Origin: Pandoraea commovens
GTDB lineage: Bacteria > Pseudomonadota > Gammaproteobacteria > Burkholderiales > Burkholderiaceae
DNA: 64,000 bases
NCBI RefSeq assembly: GCF_902459615.1
Contig: NZ_CABPSA010000004.1
Span: forward strand, 476,062 to 540,061
Reading direction: 5' to 3'
Below, one piece after another: positions 21,397 through 30,832 of the stretch (within the stretch, counting starts at the first letter, position 1; each line of letters starts with the position of its first letter). The translations under genes and the position numbers were made by a program. The notes under the pieces are model-generated. The model was not told the DNA's origin. It worked only from the letters and a program-made list of their open reading frames with translations, and made no database searches.

Positions 21397-22893
21397 ATGC
21401 ATGACGAATATATAAATTATCCGGGGTATTCGATCTTCTCGATGGCGGCCGATCACTCCGTGCTGCCGGAGCGGATGTACAAAAAGGGCGCATCGATCGC
21501 GCAGAAACGCCAAGAAATTGCATCGCAACTCACGCAAATTCGAAACGCGCAGCACGCCATGGGAGGGAGCACCTATGCGGTTGACAGGCTGTCATCGGCA
21601 TTCGAGAAGTCTTACGCCAAGGCAACGTCCGGATATTGGCGTGGTGGCCTACGGGATCCATTTTGGCGATGCCTCACTGTGCCGGATTCGCCAGGATTCT
21701 TTTGCTCGATGGTCGCGGACCAACTCGATGAACCGTGCGCGGAGCGCATGACGTCATCCGCCAGGCGATTGCTCACGATTCTGACGTCGCTTAGCGAGGC
21801 GCTTGAGCACGAGCAAACGATGTTGCGCGAGTATGCGTCGCTCGTGTCGAAGACCGGTGGTCTTCAGAATGACACGATTGACGGTGTCGTTGCCAACTGG
21901 GAGGCGTTGGAAGACATAAAGCGTAGGTGTATGACGTTTCGCACTCAAACGGCACCGTTCATCGAACACATGCGGCGCGCCGTGGACGCGGCGCGCTCAA
22001 GTGTGAAGCCGGACAGGAAGCATCATGGTAAGCGCGAAGGGATCAACGGGGGACTTTACGCTGCCGGGGCGATCGTCTCGGGTGTTGCATTACTCGTTTC
22101 GGGCTGGGTGGTGGCGATCATCGGCTTCTGCGTCACCATGGTGATTCGGTGTGTGAGCTTGGGGAGTATTCGAGGTTTCGATAGAGAAAAGGGATGGAAG
22201 GCCGTAGAAAGCCTTCTCGATCAGACGAAGGAATTCATTAACAATCAGGAGACCGCCATGTACACAACGTTAGCTGGACGAATTTCGACAACGCAGGCCG
22301 ATCAGGACCGATTGGTGTGGCAGCAACTACAAAAAAACTGGGCGACACCCCAGCAGAACTCGGCAACGCTCAAGGAGAACTCGGCAACGCTCAAGGAGAA
22401 CTCGGCAACGCTGAAGCAGCATTCGGCATTGCTAAATCAGCGTTCGGCAACGCTAAATCAGCACTCGGAAGATCTGCGCAGCATTAAAGACGACGTCAGT
22501 TCGATCAAGCAGGGGCTCGCGCAAACCAGGCAGGAGCTCGCGCAAACTGCAACGTCGCTGCGCGGCGACGTCTCGAAGTTGAGCAGTGACGTCTCGAAGT
22601 TGAGCGGTGAAGTCTCGGCGATGGGCGACGACTTCTCAACGATGCGCGCCGACTTCTCAATGATGGGCGGTGACCTCTCAACGATGCGCGGTGACGTCTC
22701 GACGTTGCGCAAGAATTTTAAGGAACTGCGCAACACGATCCTGTTTGACAAATCGTCTCGCCAACCGGGGATTCCTGAGGGAAGGCCCGTGTCGTCTGGT
22801 CATGACGAAGGGCTACCTCGTGCCCCGATGGCACGTGCCACGTCGCTTGAAACGTTCCGCCCGCGGCAAATGCCGCCGCAGCCCAGAGCGTGA
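21397..22893 (+). CDS. Unknown protein with hydrophobic core and 19 tandem heptads
   Basis: I do not recognise this 498-aa protein. AAGGAGGG lies 5 nt before ATG 21397, a strong start. Residues 30-205 are mostly helical and soluble, 218-252 form one or two hydrophobic helices (AAGAIVSGVALLVSGWVVAI and on), and 314-446 are exactly 19 consecutive 7-residue units with a hydrophobic fifth position (NSATLKE, HSALLNQ, DVSKLSS, DFSTMRA). The tail is Pro/Arg-rich. There is no signal peptide. A long helix, a buried hydrophobic hairpin and a second coiled coil recall helical pore-forming toxins such as XaxA or HBL, but that is only shape resemblance. The upstream DNA (21110-21410) is AT-richer than its surroundings, which suggests transfer. 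Confidence 0.7.
   Translation: MHDEYINYPGYSIFSMAADHSVLPERMYKKGASIAQKRQEIASQLTQIRNAQHAMGGSTYAVDRLSSAFEKSYAKATSGYWRGGLRDPFWRCLTVPDSPGFFCSMVADQLDEPCAERMTSSARRLLTILTSLSEALEHEQTMLREYASLVSKTGGLQNDTIDGVVANWEALEDIKRRCMTFRTQTAPFIEHMRRAVDAARSSVKPDRKHHGKREGINGGLYAAGAIVSGVALLVSGWVVAIIGFCVTMVIRCVSLGSIRGFDREKGWKAVESLLDQTKEFINNQETAMYTTLAGRISTTQADQDRLVWQQLQKNWATPQQNSATLKENSATLKENSATLKQHSALLNQRSATLNQHSEDLRSIKDDVSSIKQGLAQTRQELAQTATSLRGDVSKLSSDVSKLSGEVSAMGDDFSTMRADFSMMGGDLSTMRGDVSTLRKNFKELRNTILFDKSSRQPGIPEGRPVSSGHDEGLPRAPMARATSLETFRPRQMPPQPRA
22336..22734 (+). repeat. Coding heptad (21-nt) repeat array
   Basis: Nineteen 21-nt units in frame encode heptads. The three at 22357-22419 are almost identical at DNA level (AACTCGGCAACGCTCAAGGAG type), and the units encoding DVSKLSS/DVSKLSG and DFSTMRA/DLSTMRG form a second cluster. 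Near-identity in DNA points to recent tandem duplication. Confidence 0.8.
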
Positions 22894-22994
22894 AGCGTTG
22901 CCGGCCGCGAGCGGTGAATACGGGAATCCACGCTGGGCCGGTTCGGCCCGGCGACTTATAATGGCCCATTATTCCCGAAAAGAGGATTCCCCCA

Positions 22995-23720
22995 ATGCGC
23001 GTCGGACTGTTTGTCACGTGTCTGATCGACATGATGCGGCCGGAGATTGGCTTTTCTACGCTCAAGCTGCTCGAGACAGCCGGTTGCGAGGTCGTGATTC
23101 CCGACTCCCAGACCTGCTGTGGTCAGCCGGGCTACAACTCGGGTGAGCGTGCCATCGCTCGCGACCTCGCCCAGAAATTCCTCGACGAATTCGAATCGTT
23201 CGACTACGTCGTCGTGCCGTCCGGCTCATGCGGCGGCATGGTCAAGGCGCATTACGGCGACCTCTTCGCCGACGATCCCGAACTCATGGGCCGTTATGAG
23301 CGTCTGCGTCCGCGCGTGTACGAACTCACGGACTTCCTCGTCAACGTGCTACACGTCGACACCGTGCCCGGCGACTACAACGGCGAAGTGACGTATCACG
23401 ATTCCTGCTCCGGTCTGCGCGAACTTGGGGTGAAGACACAGCCGCGCGCGCTGCTCGCCAAAATGCCCGGCGTGAAGATGACGGAGATGAAGGACTGTCA
23501 GGCGTGCTGTGGCTTTGGCGGTACGTTCGCGCTCAAGTACGGCAATATCTCGACGGCAATTGTCGACGAGAAGTGCGCCAACATCGCTGCCAGCGGTGCG
23601 CCTGCCGTCGTGCTGGGCGACCTGGGTTGCATGCTCAACATCGAAGGGCGACTGCGCCGCACCGGCGACACGCGCACGCGCGTGCTGCACATTGCGCAGG
23701 TGCTCGCCGGCGATGCCTGA
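22995..23720 (+). CDS. lutA: Lactate oxidation Fe-S protein LutA/LldE (YkgE)
   Basis: This 241-aa cysteine-rich protein has two CCG domains, with CCGQPG near residue 39 and ACCGFGG near 172, each preceded by a further cysteine (CLID, SGSCGG, SCSG). In the LutABC system it helps oxidise L-lactate to pyruvate. AAGAGGA precedes the ATG, and a TATAAT hexamer lies at 22957-22962. lutB follows after 85 nt. lutC, the third component, is not next to it. Confidence 0.92.
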   Translation: MRVGLFVTCLIDMMRPEIGFSTLKLLETAGCEVVIPDSQTCCGQPGYNSGERAIARDLAQKFLDEFESFDYVVVPSGSCGGMVKAHYGDLFADDPELMGRYERLRPRVYELTDFLVNVLHVDTVPGDYNGEVTYHDSCSGLRELGVKTQPRALLAKMPGVKMTEMKDCQACCGFGGTFALKYGNISTAIVDEKCANIAASGAPAVVLGDLGCMLNIEGRLRRTGDTRTRVLHIAQVLAGDA

Positions 23721-23805
23721 GCGCGCCGCCATCTTCCCGACCTTCTGGCTTGTGTGCGCCGCCACCGCTGCGCGCGCAGGCCGTCATCACTTCACGTGAG
23801 TCGCG

Positions 23806-25215
23806 ATGCAAGTTCAATCGATGCAATTCAAGGCGCGTGCCGGGCAGAAGCTTGCCGACCAGCGTCTGCAAGCCAACCTCAAGAAGCTCTCGACCAAGTT
23901 TGTGACAGCGCGCGCGAGCGCCATGGAAGAGATCGACTTCGAAGCGACGCGTGAGGCGCTCAAGGAGCGTCGTAATCGCGGGATCGAAAATCTCGACGTC
24001 TGGCTGGAGATCTTCGAGCGCGAAGCGACGCGACGCGGTGCGACCGTCCTGTTCGCAGAGTCGACGCAGGACGCAGCGCGTCTGATTGCCGAAATTGCGC
24101 GCAAGCACGACGTCAAGAAGGTGATCAAATCGAAATCGATGGTCACCGAAGAGTTGCAACTCAACAAGGTGCTCGCCGATATGGGCGTGCAGTCGGTCGA
24201 GACCGACCTTGGCGAGTACATTCTTCAGATCAACGACAACGAGCCGCCGTCGCACATCATCGCGCCGGTCGTGCATAAGGATAAAGACGAGGTCGCCGAC
24301 CTGTTCGCGCGCGTGCACCAGAAGCCGCGTCTGACCGAAATCCCGCTGATGACCCGCGAGGCGCGCGAGATGCTGCGCCCGCAGTTCCTGTCGGCGGACA
24401 TGGGGGTGACGGGCGGTAACTTCCTCGTCGCAGAAACCGGCTCGGTGGCCGTGGTGACCAACGAGGGCAACGAAGGCATGTGCACGATCATGCCGCGCGT
24501 GCACGTGGCTGTCACCGGCATCGAGAAGGTGCTGCCGACGCTGGAGGATCTCGCCACGGCAATGCGTTTGCTGCCGCGCTCGGCTACCGGACAGGGCACG
24601 TCGAACTACTTCTCGTTGCTCACCGGTACGCGCGCCGAGGGCGAGGTCGACGGGCCGGATCACATGTACTTCGTGATCGTCGACGGTGGACGTTCCGGTC
24701 TGATTGGCGGTGCGTTTCAGGAGATGCTGCGCTGTATTCGCTGCGGTGCATGCATGAATCACTGCCCGGTGTATCAGAAAATCGGCGGCCACGCGTATGG
24801 ATGGGTGTATCCGGGGCCGATGGGGTCGGTGCTCACGCCGAGCTATGTCGGGCTGGAGAAGACGCTAGATCTGCCGCAGGCTGCGACCCTGTGTGGTGAG
24901 TGCAATCGCGTTTGTCCGGTGGGGATTCCGATTTCGGATTTGCTGCGCAAGCTGCGCGAGCGTCAGGTGGATCGCGGTCTGCGTCCGTGGCGCGAGCGGG
25001 CGGCGCTGGCGGCGTGGGCCTTTACTGCGCGTCGACCGCGCTTGTACGCTACGCTCTCGGGCCTCGGTTCGTGGGCGTTGAAGCGCATGGGGCGCGATCG
25101 GGGGAGTATCTCCAAGCTGCCCTTCGCTGGTGGATGGACGGATACACGCGAGATGCCTGCGCCGAGCGGCAAAACGTTCCGCGCGATGTATCGTGAGCGT
25201 CGCGCGCCGCGCTGA
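23806..25215 (+). CDS. lutB: Lactate oxidation Fe-S protein LutB/LldF (YkgF)
   Basis: The 469-aa product has the LUD domain (residues about 60-290, with TGGNFLVAETGSV and the IEKVLPTLEDL stretch) followed by two 4Fe-4S motifs, CIRCGACMNHCP and CGECNRVCPVG. It acts with LutA in L-lactate oxidation, passing electrons to the respiratory chain. An alternative ATG lies 15 nt downstream (MQFKARAG). The gene is followed by a terminator and a convergent permease gene, which leaves no room for lutC. Confidence 0.93.
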   Translation: MQVQSMQFKARAGQKLADQRLQANLKKLSTKFVTARASAMEEIDFEATREALKERRNRGIENLDVWLEIFEREATRRGATVLFAESTQDAARLIAEIARKHDVKKVIKSKSMVTEELQLNKVLADMGVQSVETDLGEYILQINDNEPPSHIIAPVVHKDKDEVADLFARVHQKPRLTEIPLMTREAREMLRPQFLSADMGVTGGNFLVAETGSVAVVTNEGNEGMCTIMPRVHVAVTGIEKVLPTLEDLATAMRLLPRSATGQGTSNYFSLLTGTRAEGEVDGPDHMYFVIVDGGRSGLIGGAFQEMLRCIRCGACMNHCPVYQKIGGHAYGWVYPGPMGSVLTPSYVGLEKTLDLPQAATLCGECNRVCPVGIPISDLLRKLRERQVDRGLRPWRERAALAAWAFTARRPRLYATLSGLGSWALKRMGRDRGSISKLPFAGGWTDTREMPAPSGKTFRAMYRERRAPR

Positions 25216-25235
25216 TTGCGTCGACGCTCAATAAA

Positions 25236-25268
25236 GAAGCTGGCCTCCCTGCGGAGTGCCAGCTTTTT
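25236..25268 (+). terminator. Terminator of lutAB
   Basis: GAAGCTGGCCTCC and GGAGTGCCAGCTT form an interrupted hairpin followed by a run of T, 20 nt after lutB. It also separates the convergent permease gene. Confidence 0.85.
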
Positions 25269-25324
25269 TTACGTCCTGCCGAAGTCGGTGGTGTTCGGCT
25301 GTGCTCAGGTCCGTTTAGGTGCGT

Positions 25325-25984
25325 TCAGGTACGTGAGGGCAGGGCAAGGCGCTTTTCAATGCGACGTTGTAATGCCGACAGTCCCGTCGACAGCACCCAG
25401 TAGATGGCAGCGCACGCGAGGTACAACGGCAGCGGCTGATACGTCGACGCGATGACTTCCTGTGCCGAGCGCAGCAATTCCGTCACGGTAATCACGGAGA
25501 CCAGCGACGTGTCCTTGATCAGGCTGATCAGGCTGTTACCGAGACTCGGCACGGCGATGCGCAGCGCTTGCGGTCCGATGATGTAACGCAACGTTTGCCA
25601 GTACGACAGTCCGAGACTGTACGACGCGAGCCATTGTCCGCGCGGCATGCCTTCGAGCGCGCCGCGCATGCTCTCCGACAGATAGGCGCCGACGTTCAGG
25701 CTGAGCGTTAGCACGCCGGCGGCCGTCGGTTCGAGCGAGATGCCGACGCCCGGCAGACCGTAATAGATGACGAAGATCTGCACCAGCAGCGGCGTACCGC
25801 GCATGATACTGACGTAGGCACGCGCAATGGCTCGGAACACGCGCACCTTGCCGATGCCCATGACCGCCACGATGATGCCGATCGCCAGACCGAACACCAT
25901 CGACATCAATGCGAACTTGATGGTGAGCACGGTGCCCTGCAACAGCACTGGCAAGGATTGGGCCGCGAGTTCGAATGGATTCAT
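25325..25984 (-). CDS. Amino-acid ABC transporter permease (HisM/TcyL type)
   Basis: This 219-aa inner-membrane permease has about five helices and the EAA-like cytoplasmic loop for the ATPase (LGLSYWQTLRYIIGPQALRIAVPSLGN). The MPRGQW and LLVQIFVIYYGLP segments are typical of polar amino-acid uptake permeases, with cystine importers the closest by eye. It follows its binding protein by 119 nt, which hold a hairpin. No ATP-binding subunit lies on either side; lutB is convergent downstream. Confidence 0.93.
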   Translation of the reverse strand: MNPFELAAQSLPVLLQGTVLTIKFALMSMVFGLAIGIIVAVMGIGKVRVFRAIARAYVSIMRGTPLLVQIFVIYYGLPGVGISLEPTAAGVLTLSLNVGAYLSESMRGALEGMPRGQWLASYSLGLSYWQTLRYIIGPQALRIAVPSLGNSLISLIKDTSLVSVITVTELLRSAQEVIASTYQPLPLYLACAAIYWVLSTGLSALQRRIEKRLALPSRT

Positions 25985-26023
25985 GGGGGAGTGTCTTAGG
26001 GAATGTCTTGCGACGGATAGACA

Positions 26024-26061
26024 ACGGCCGGCATCCGCAACATTGGCGTGATGCCGGCCGT
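26024..26061 (-). promoter_or_regulatory. Intercistronic hairpin between binding protein and permease genes
   Basis: ACGGCCGGCAT (26024-26034) and ATGCCGGCCGT (26051-26061) pair perfectly over 11 bp with a 16-nt loop and no T-tract. Such hairpins between a binding-protein and a permease gene often stabilise the upstream message and lower expression of the downstream gene. That role is inferred. Confidence 0.6.
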
Positions 26062-26103
26062 GAGTCCGACGCGATTGTCGTCTCTATCGCCGTCGTTACC
26101 GTA

Positions 26104-26901
26104 TTACTGCGCCGGTTTGGACGTGTCCTTGCCGAACCACTTCTGCGCGATCTTGGCGAGCGAGCCGTCCTGCTTCATGCCGGTCAGCGCGTCGTCGATA
26201 GCCTTGGCGAATGCCGGATTGCCCTTGCGGAACGGAATACCGACCGCCTGATTCGTGCCCGGCAGCACCGCGCCTGCCTGGAGCGGCAGCTTGGCGTTCT
26301 GAAGCAGATACGCCATCATCAATTGGTCATTGAGCGCGGCGTCGACACGGCCTGCGGCGAGATCGGCGAGGTACTCGGGCGCGCCGGGGTAGGTGCGCAC
26401 GTCGATACCGGCCACTGCCTTGGCCATCTTGTCGTAGTTGCTGCCAAGGCTTACGCCGAGCTTATGGCCCTTGAGATCTTCAAGCGTCTTGAATTCGCGC
26501 TTGTCGTCCTTGCGGCGAATCAGTTGCGCTGCCGAGTACGTGTAAGGCTCGCTGAAGTCGAGCGACTTCTTACGCTCGTCGGTGATGGCGACCTGATTGA
26601 CGATGACGTCGAACTTGCCTGCCTGAAGACCGCCGATGATGCCGCTCCACTCGGTCGTGACGAACTGGGGCTTCACGCCGAGGCGCTGAGCCACGGCTTT
26701 GGCGACATCGACGTCGAAGCCGTCGAGCTGACCGGACTTGTCGCGATAGTTGAACGGCGGGTAGGTGCCTTCGATGCCGATTTTCAGCACGCCCGCTGAT
26801 TTCACGGTGTCGAGCAGGTCAGCGGCGCGAGCGGGCGACGTGCCGATGAGGGCAGCGGCGGCCAGCGGTACGAGGCAAAGCGTCTTGAGCCAGGATTTCA
26901 T
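26104..26901 (-). CDS. Amino-acid ABC transporter periplasmic binding protein
   Basis: The 265-aa protein starts with a signal peptide ending SPARA-A near residue 27 and has the family-3 solute-binding features: GVLKIGIEGTYPPFNY at the N-terminus, FDVDVAKAVAQRLG, and DVIVNQVAITDERKK. It delivers a polar amino acid, possibly cystine (FliY/TcyJ-like), to the downstream permease. It is the first gene of the pair. Confidence 0.93.
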   Translation of the reverse strand: MKSWLKTLCLVPLAAAALIGTSPARAADLLDTVKSAGVLKIGIEGTYPPFNYRDKSGQLDGFDVDVAKAVAQRLGVKPQFVTTEWSGIIGGLQAGKFDVIVNQVAITDERKKSLDFSEPYTYSAAQLIRRKDDKREFKTLEDLKGHKLGVSLGSNYDKMAKAVAGIDVRTYPGAPEYLADLAAGRVDAALNDQLMMAYLLQNAKLPLQAGAVLPGTNQAVGIPFRKGNPAFAKAIDDALTGMKQDGSLAKIAQKWFGKDTSKPAQ

Positions 26902-26952
26902 GATGTCTGGTTATCCCTGTGTCAAATGAAGGGGACGCTGACGTTCGGCCTG

Positions 26953-27981
26953 TCAGGCCGTACGCAGCGCTTGCACGCATTCTCGCACCAGCTCGGGGCC
27001 GCGGTAAATCAGGCCACTGTACACCTGGACCAGACTGGCGCCTGCATCGAGCTTCGCTTGTGCGTCCGCGCCCGACAGAATGCCCCCGACACCGATGATC
27101 GGCAGTGCGCCGCCCAGCTCGGTGGCCAGCGCGCGGATGACGCGGTTGGACGCGTCGAACACCGGACGCCCCGACAGTCCACCCGTTTCGTTGGCGTACG
27201 GCAGGCCCGCGACGGCCTCGCGCGAGAGCGTGGTGTTCGTGGCGATCACGCCGTCGAAACCGTGGCGTGTGAGCGTTCCGGCGATCACTTTGATCTGCTC
27301 GTCGTCGAGATCCGGTGCGATCTTCAAGGCGATCGGCACGTACTTGCCGTGACGGTCGGACAGCGCGCGCTGCTTCTCCTTGAGCTTGCCGAGCAGCGCG
27401 TCGAGTTCGTCGCCGCCTTGCAGTTGACGCAGGTGCTTGGTGTTCGGCGACGAGATGTTCACCGTCACATAGGTGGCGTACGGATAAACCTTCTCGAGGC
27501 AGATCAGATAGTCGTCGACGGCGCGCTCGATGGGCGTATCGGCGTTCTTGCCGATGTTCAGGCCCAGCGGCCCCTTGTAGCGCGCGGACTGCACGTTCTG
27601 AAGGAATTGCTCGACGCCGCCGTTGTTGAAGCCCATGCGGTTGATGATGGCTTCGGCTTGCGGCAGACGGAAGATGCGCGGCTTCGGATTACCTGCCTGC
27701 GGACGCGGCGTCACCGTTCCCACTTCGACGAAACCGAAGCCGAGGGCGGCGAGACCGTCGATGCAGCTGCCGTCCTTATCGAGGCCGGCTGCGAGGCCGA
27801 CGGGGTTCGGGAAGCGGATACCCATGACCGTGCGAGGCGATTCGGGGAGCGTCTGACCGACGAGACCGGCCAGGCCGAGCGAGGCGGCGCCGCGCAGCGT
27901 AGCCAGCGTCAGATGGTGGGCTTGTTCGGCGTCAAGGCAGAACAGGGCGCGACGGGCCAGAGGGTAGAGAGGCGCAAGCAC
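26953..27981 (-). CDS. pyrD: Dihydroorotate dehydrogenase, class 2 (quinone-linked)
   Basis: PyrD oxidises dihydroorotate to orotate with FMN and passes electrons to quinone at the inner membrane. The 342-aa length and the N-terminal amphipathic segment ([19 protein letters not shown]) mark class 2, as does the catalytic serine in NISSPNT. The FMN-phosphate motif IIGVGGI and the GAKLDAGA-like SLVQVYSG end are present. It stands alone between the amino-acid binding-protein gene and bpt. Confidence 0.97.
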   Translation of the reverse strand: MLAPLYPLARRALFCLDAEQAHHLTLATLRGAASLGLAGLVGQTLPESPRTVMGIRFPNPVGLAAGLDKDGSCIDGLAALGFGFVEVGTVTPRPQAGNPKPRIFRLPQAEAIINRMGFNNGGVEQFLQNVQSARYKGPLGLNIGKNADTPIERAVDDYLICLEKVYPYATYVTVNISSPNTKHLRQLQGGDELDALLGKLKEKQRALSDRHGKYVPIALKIAPDLDDEQIKVIAGTLTRHGFDGVIATNTTLSREAVAGLPYANETGGLSGRPVFDASNRVIRALATELGGALPIIGVGGILSGADAQAKLDAGASLVQVYSGLIYRGPELVRECVQALRTA

Positions 27982-28144
27982 GATGTCGGGTTCGGCAGAA
28001 TCGGAAAACCGCCATTTTACCGGTATCCCGGGCGCGGAGCGCGTCTTTTTCTACGCTCTGCGTACTCCTGTTTTGCGTAGTTGCGGATGACGGATGAGCG
28101 CGATGCGCACTGACGCGAAGCGGCCAGTGCGACAGGCGGGCGGA

Positions 28145-28933
28145 CTATTGACCCGGTGACTGACCGGCGGCGTCGAGCATGGCCTCGGGCATGTCTTGCC
28201 ATTGGCCGTCGAGCAGGCCTTGCAGCGGGCGGAAATTTGCTTTGTAGACCATTTTGCGGCTCTGCTGAATCCAGTAGCCGAGGTAGACGTGAGGGAGTCC
28301 GAGCGCGCGCGCCTGCTCGATCTGCCACAGGATGTTGTACGTGCCGTAGGACGCCCCTTCGACATCCGGATCGAAGAACGTGTAGACCGACGACAGGCCG
28401 TCGCTCAGGATGTCGACCATGCTGATCATGCGCAGCGTGCCCGCCCCCTGGTGGCCCGGCGGCTCGCGAAATTCCACCAGACGCGAGTTCACGCGGCTTT
28501 GCAGCAGGAATTGCTCATACTGCTCGCGGCTGTCGTGATCCATGCCGCCGCCAGCGTGGCGTCGCGACTGGTAGCGCATGTAGAGCTGGTAGTGCTCTTC
28601 GGTGTAGTGCAGTCCGGAAACGTTGACGGCGAGTGCTGCGTGACGCTTCCAGATACGACGCTGCGTGCGATTGGGGACGAAGCGGGCGATCGGCACGCGC
28701 ACGGGGACGCAGGCGCGGCAGCCGTCGCAGTACGGGCGGTACGTGAACACGCCGCTGCGACGAAAGCCGGAGCGCACGAGTTCGCTATAGACGTCCGAAT
28801 TGATCAGATGGCTGGGGGTGGCGACCTGCGAGCGTGCGGTGTGATTGTCGAGATAGCTGCAGGGGTATGGCGCCGTTGCGTAGAACTGAAGGGCGGACAG
28901 CGGGGAGAGCGGCAGTTCGTTCGGATGGGTCAC
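28145..28933 (-). CDS. bpt: Aspartate/glutamate leucyltransferase (arginyltransferase family)
   Basis: Bpt attaches leucine from Leu-tRNA to N-terminal Asp or Glu and so creates an N-degron for ClpS/ClpAP. The 262-aa cytosolic protein has the ATE N-terminal cysteine cluster ([14 protein letters not shown]) and the C-terminal [18 protein letters not shown] segment. Its start overlaps the aat stop by 4 nt, so the two N-end-rule transferases are translationally coupled. Confidence 0.95.
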   Translation of the reverse strand: MTHPNELPLSPLSALQFYATAPYPCSYLDNHTARSQVATPSHLINSDVYSELVRSGFRRSGVFTYRPYCDGCRACVPVRVPIARFVPNRTQRRIWKRHAALAVNVSGLHYTEEHYQLYMRYQSRRHAGGGMDHDSREQYEQFLLQSRVNSRLVEFREPPGHQGAGTLRMISMVDILSDGLSSVYTFFDPDVEGASYGTYNILWQIEQARALGLPHVYLGYWIQQSRKMVYKANFRPLQGLLDGQWQDMPEAMLDAAGQSPGQ

Positions 28934-29694
28934 TGCGAAACCTCGTGAGCCTTGTCTGCTGCGTTACCGTAGGCCAGTGCGCTGAGCATCTGTTTGTCCA
29001 GACGCCAGACCGGCGCGGGGGCCACGACCGCCTTTTGCACATGCGCCAGAAACGCCTGACGGGGGATTTCGCCACCACCAAGTGACGCCAAGTGCGCGGT
29101 ACTTTGCTGGCAGTCTATCACCTCTATTGCGTGTGTGCGTGCAAACGAGACGAGCCCGGCCAGCGCGATTTTCGAGGCGTCGGTGCGTTTGGCAAACATC
29201 GATTCGCCGTAGAACATGCGCCCGAGCGCGACCCCGTACAGGCCGCCGACGCGCTCCCCTTCATAGTAGGTCTCCACACTGTGTGCGAGCCCGGCGTCGT
29301 GCAGCGCGCGGTAGGCGTTGACGATGGCGGGGGTGATCCACGTGCCGTCCTGGCCGCGACGTGGCGCTTGGGCGCACGCCTGCATGACGGCGGAGAAGTC
29401 GACGTCGAGGCGAATTTCCCAGGCGTCGTCGCGCAGCACGCGGCGCAGCAATTTTCGGAAGTTGTGACTGACGACGAAGTTCTCGGGCCTCAGCACCATA
29501 CGCGGATCGGGGCTCCACCAGAGGACTGGCTGGCCTTGCGAGTACCACGGAAAGATGCCCTGCCGATACGCGGCAAGCAGGCGTTGCGGGGAGAGGTCGA
29601 GTCCGGCTGCGAGTAATCCCGGCGCATCGCTCGATGCGTCGAGCGCTTCGTCTACGGAAGGGAAGGGATCGTTTGCTTCGAGCCAGACGACCAT
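28930..29694 (-). CDS. aat: Leucyl/phenylalanyl-tRNA--protein transferase
   Basis: Aat adds Leu or Phe to N-terminal Lys or Arg, marking proteins for ClpS/ClpAP. The 254-aa product has the family signatures [18 protein letters not shown] and [17 protein letters not shown], and the [15 protein letters not shown] stretch. It is the first gene of the aat-bpt pair. The gene starts 77 nt beyond the stop of the Nudix gene on the same strand. Confidence 0.96.
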   Translation of the reverse strand: MVVWLEANDPFPSVDEALDASSDAPGLLAAGLDLSPQRLLAAYRQGIFPWYSQGQPVLWWSPDPRMVLRPENFVVSHNFRKLLRRVLRDDAWEIRLDVDFSAVMQACAQAPRRGQDGTWITPAIVNAYRALHDAGLAHSVETYYEGERVGGLYGVALGRMFYGESMFAKRTDASKIALAGLVSFARTHAIEVIDCQQSTAHLASLGGGEIPRQAFLAHVQKAVVAPAPVWRLDKQMLSALAYGNAADKAHEVSQ

Positions 29695-29771
29695 GACGAC
29701 GTCAACCTTGCGGGGTTTTCTTCGACATCACAGGACGGGCGCAGATGTCGACGAAGCGGGCGACGATGCGT

Positions 29772-30404
29772 TCAGACACGCAGCATCGGCGTGAGGATGT
29801 CCTCGGTGTGTGCCGTGTGCACGGGCAGCGAGGGGGCCGGTGCGCCCGGGAGGGCGGCGTCTGCCGAAGCTTCGACGTGGACGCCGAAGGCTCCCGCACG
29901 GCGATCTTCGAAGAAGAAGCGCAGCGTCTTGGCGACGGTCGGGAACGCGATGTCGTCCCACGGAATTTCGTCTTCCGAGAAGAGGGCGACTTCCAGGCTC
30001 TCTTCACCGGCGGCAAACTGCGGCTCGCGCATCTGGGCCAGATAGAAGATGTGGACCTGATTGACGTGCGGCACGTTGAGCAGCGAGAACAGCGCACCGA
30101 CTTCGACGATGGCACCGGCTTCTTCCAGCGTCTCGCGTGCGGCGGCTTGCGACGTCGTCTCTCCGATTTCCATGAAGCCGGCGGGCAGCGTCCAGTATCC
30201 GAGTCGCGGCTCGATGGCGCGCTTGCACAGCAACACCTGATCGCCCCAGACAGGCACCGTGCCAAGCACGTTGCGCGGGTTCTGATAGTGGATGGTGCCG
30301 CAATTGGTGCACACGTGCCGCTCGCGGTTGTCACCGGGCGGAATGCGCAACTCGACCGTATGGCCGCAGGCGGAACAGAATTGGATGGGAGGACGTCGGT
30401 TCAT
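29772..30404 (-). CDS. Nudix hydrolase with N-terminal zinc ribbon
   Basis: The 210-aa protein has two CxxC pairs (FCSAC and VCTNCG) forming a zinc ribbon, then a complete Nudix box starting GFMEIGETTSQ and ending RETLEEAGA. The arrangement resembles NudC-like or related pyrophosphohydrolases acting on nucleotide derivatives; the substrate is not clear. The start at 30404 (MNRRPPIQFC) is chosen over an ATG 48 nt upstream because it opens directly into the zinc ribbon. Confidence 0.88.
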   Translation of the reverse strand: MNRRPPIQFCSACGHTVELRIPPGDNRERHVCTNCGTIHYQNPRNVLGTVPVWGDQVLLCKRAIEPRLGYWTLPAGFMEIGETTSQAAARETLEEAGAIVEVGALFSLLNVPHVNQVHIFYLAQMREPQFAAGEESLEVALFSEDEIPWDDIAFPTVAKTLRFFFEDRRAGAFGVHVEASADAALPGAPAPSLPVHTAHTEDILTPMLRV

Positions 30405-30556
30405 GGTTGCTGCGAGTGTATCACCGGCGACGCGCGCTGTGCGGCGACGCACACCGGGTGCCGGGATAACCCCCGGTATTGGCGATGTACAACGGTTTGC
30501 GACGATGCGAACGGGATGTGCGAGCGCATCACTGGAAAAATATTCGGCGTGTCATG

Positions 30557-30585
30557 TTGCACTGCGATGGCAATTGTCATATAAT
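30557..30585 (+). promoter_or_regulatory. Sigma70 promoter of tRNA-fMet
   Basis: TTGCAC (30557-30562) and a perfect TATAAT (30580-30585) are 17 bp apart and end 13 nt before the tRNA. Confidence 0.85.
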
Positions 30586-30598
30586 TTAATTCTTCAGA

Positions 30599-30675
30599 CG
30601 CGGGGTGGAGCAGTCTGGCAGCTCGTCGGGCTCATAACCCGAAGGTCACAGGTTCAAATCCTGTCCCCGCAACCA
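30599..30675 (+). tRNA. Initiator tRNA-fMet (CAT)
   Basis: The 77-nt gene folds into a full cloverleaf with encoded CCA. Initiator hallmarks are visible: the unpaired C1-A72 at the acceptor end and three G-C pairs (GGG/CCC) next to the CTCATAA anticodon loop. Confidence 0.97.
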
Positions 30676-30681
30676 AATTCG

Positions 30682-30714
30682 AAAGCCTGATTTCCACAAG
30701 AAATCAGGCTTTTT
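30682..30714 (+). terminator. Terminator of tRNA-fMet
   Basis: AAAGCCTGATTT and AAATCAGGCTTT pair perfectly over 12 bp with a 7-nt loop and end in a T-run. Confidence 0.92.
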
Positions 30715-30832
30715 GCGTTTCGGCTTCTGCTTTGCGTGATGTTCGCGATGAGTCCCTCGATTGCGCTAGGGATTATTAGCAAGGCGGTGCAGCTCGAACG
30801 GTCACGCTAATGAAATCCAACTACGGGTCTCT

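Noticed and set aside
22336-22734. Tandem 21-nt repeats as a possible CRISPR or satellite
   Set aside because: The repeats are contiguous without spacers, stay in frame and encode heptads.
23714-23799. Short frame between lutA and lutB as a lutC remnant
   Set aside because: Only 28 codons without LUD-domain similarity; ordinary intergenic sequence.
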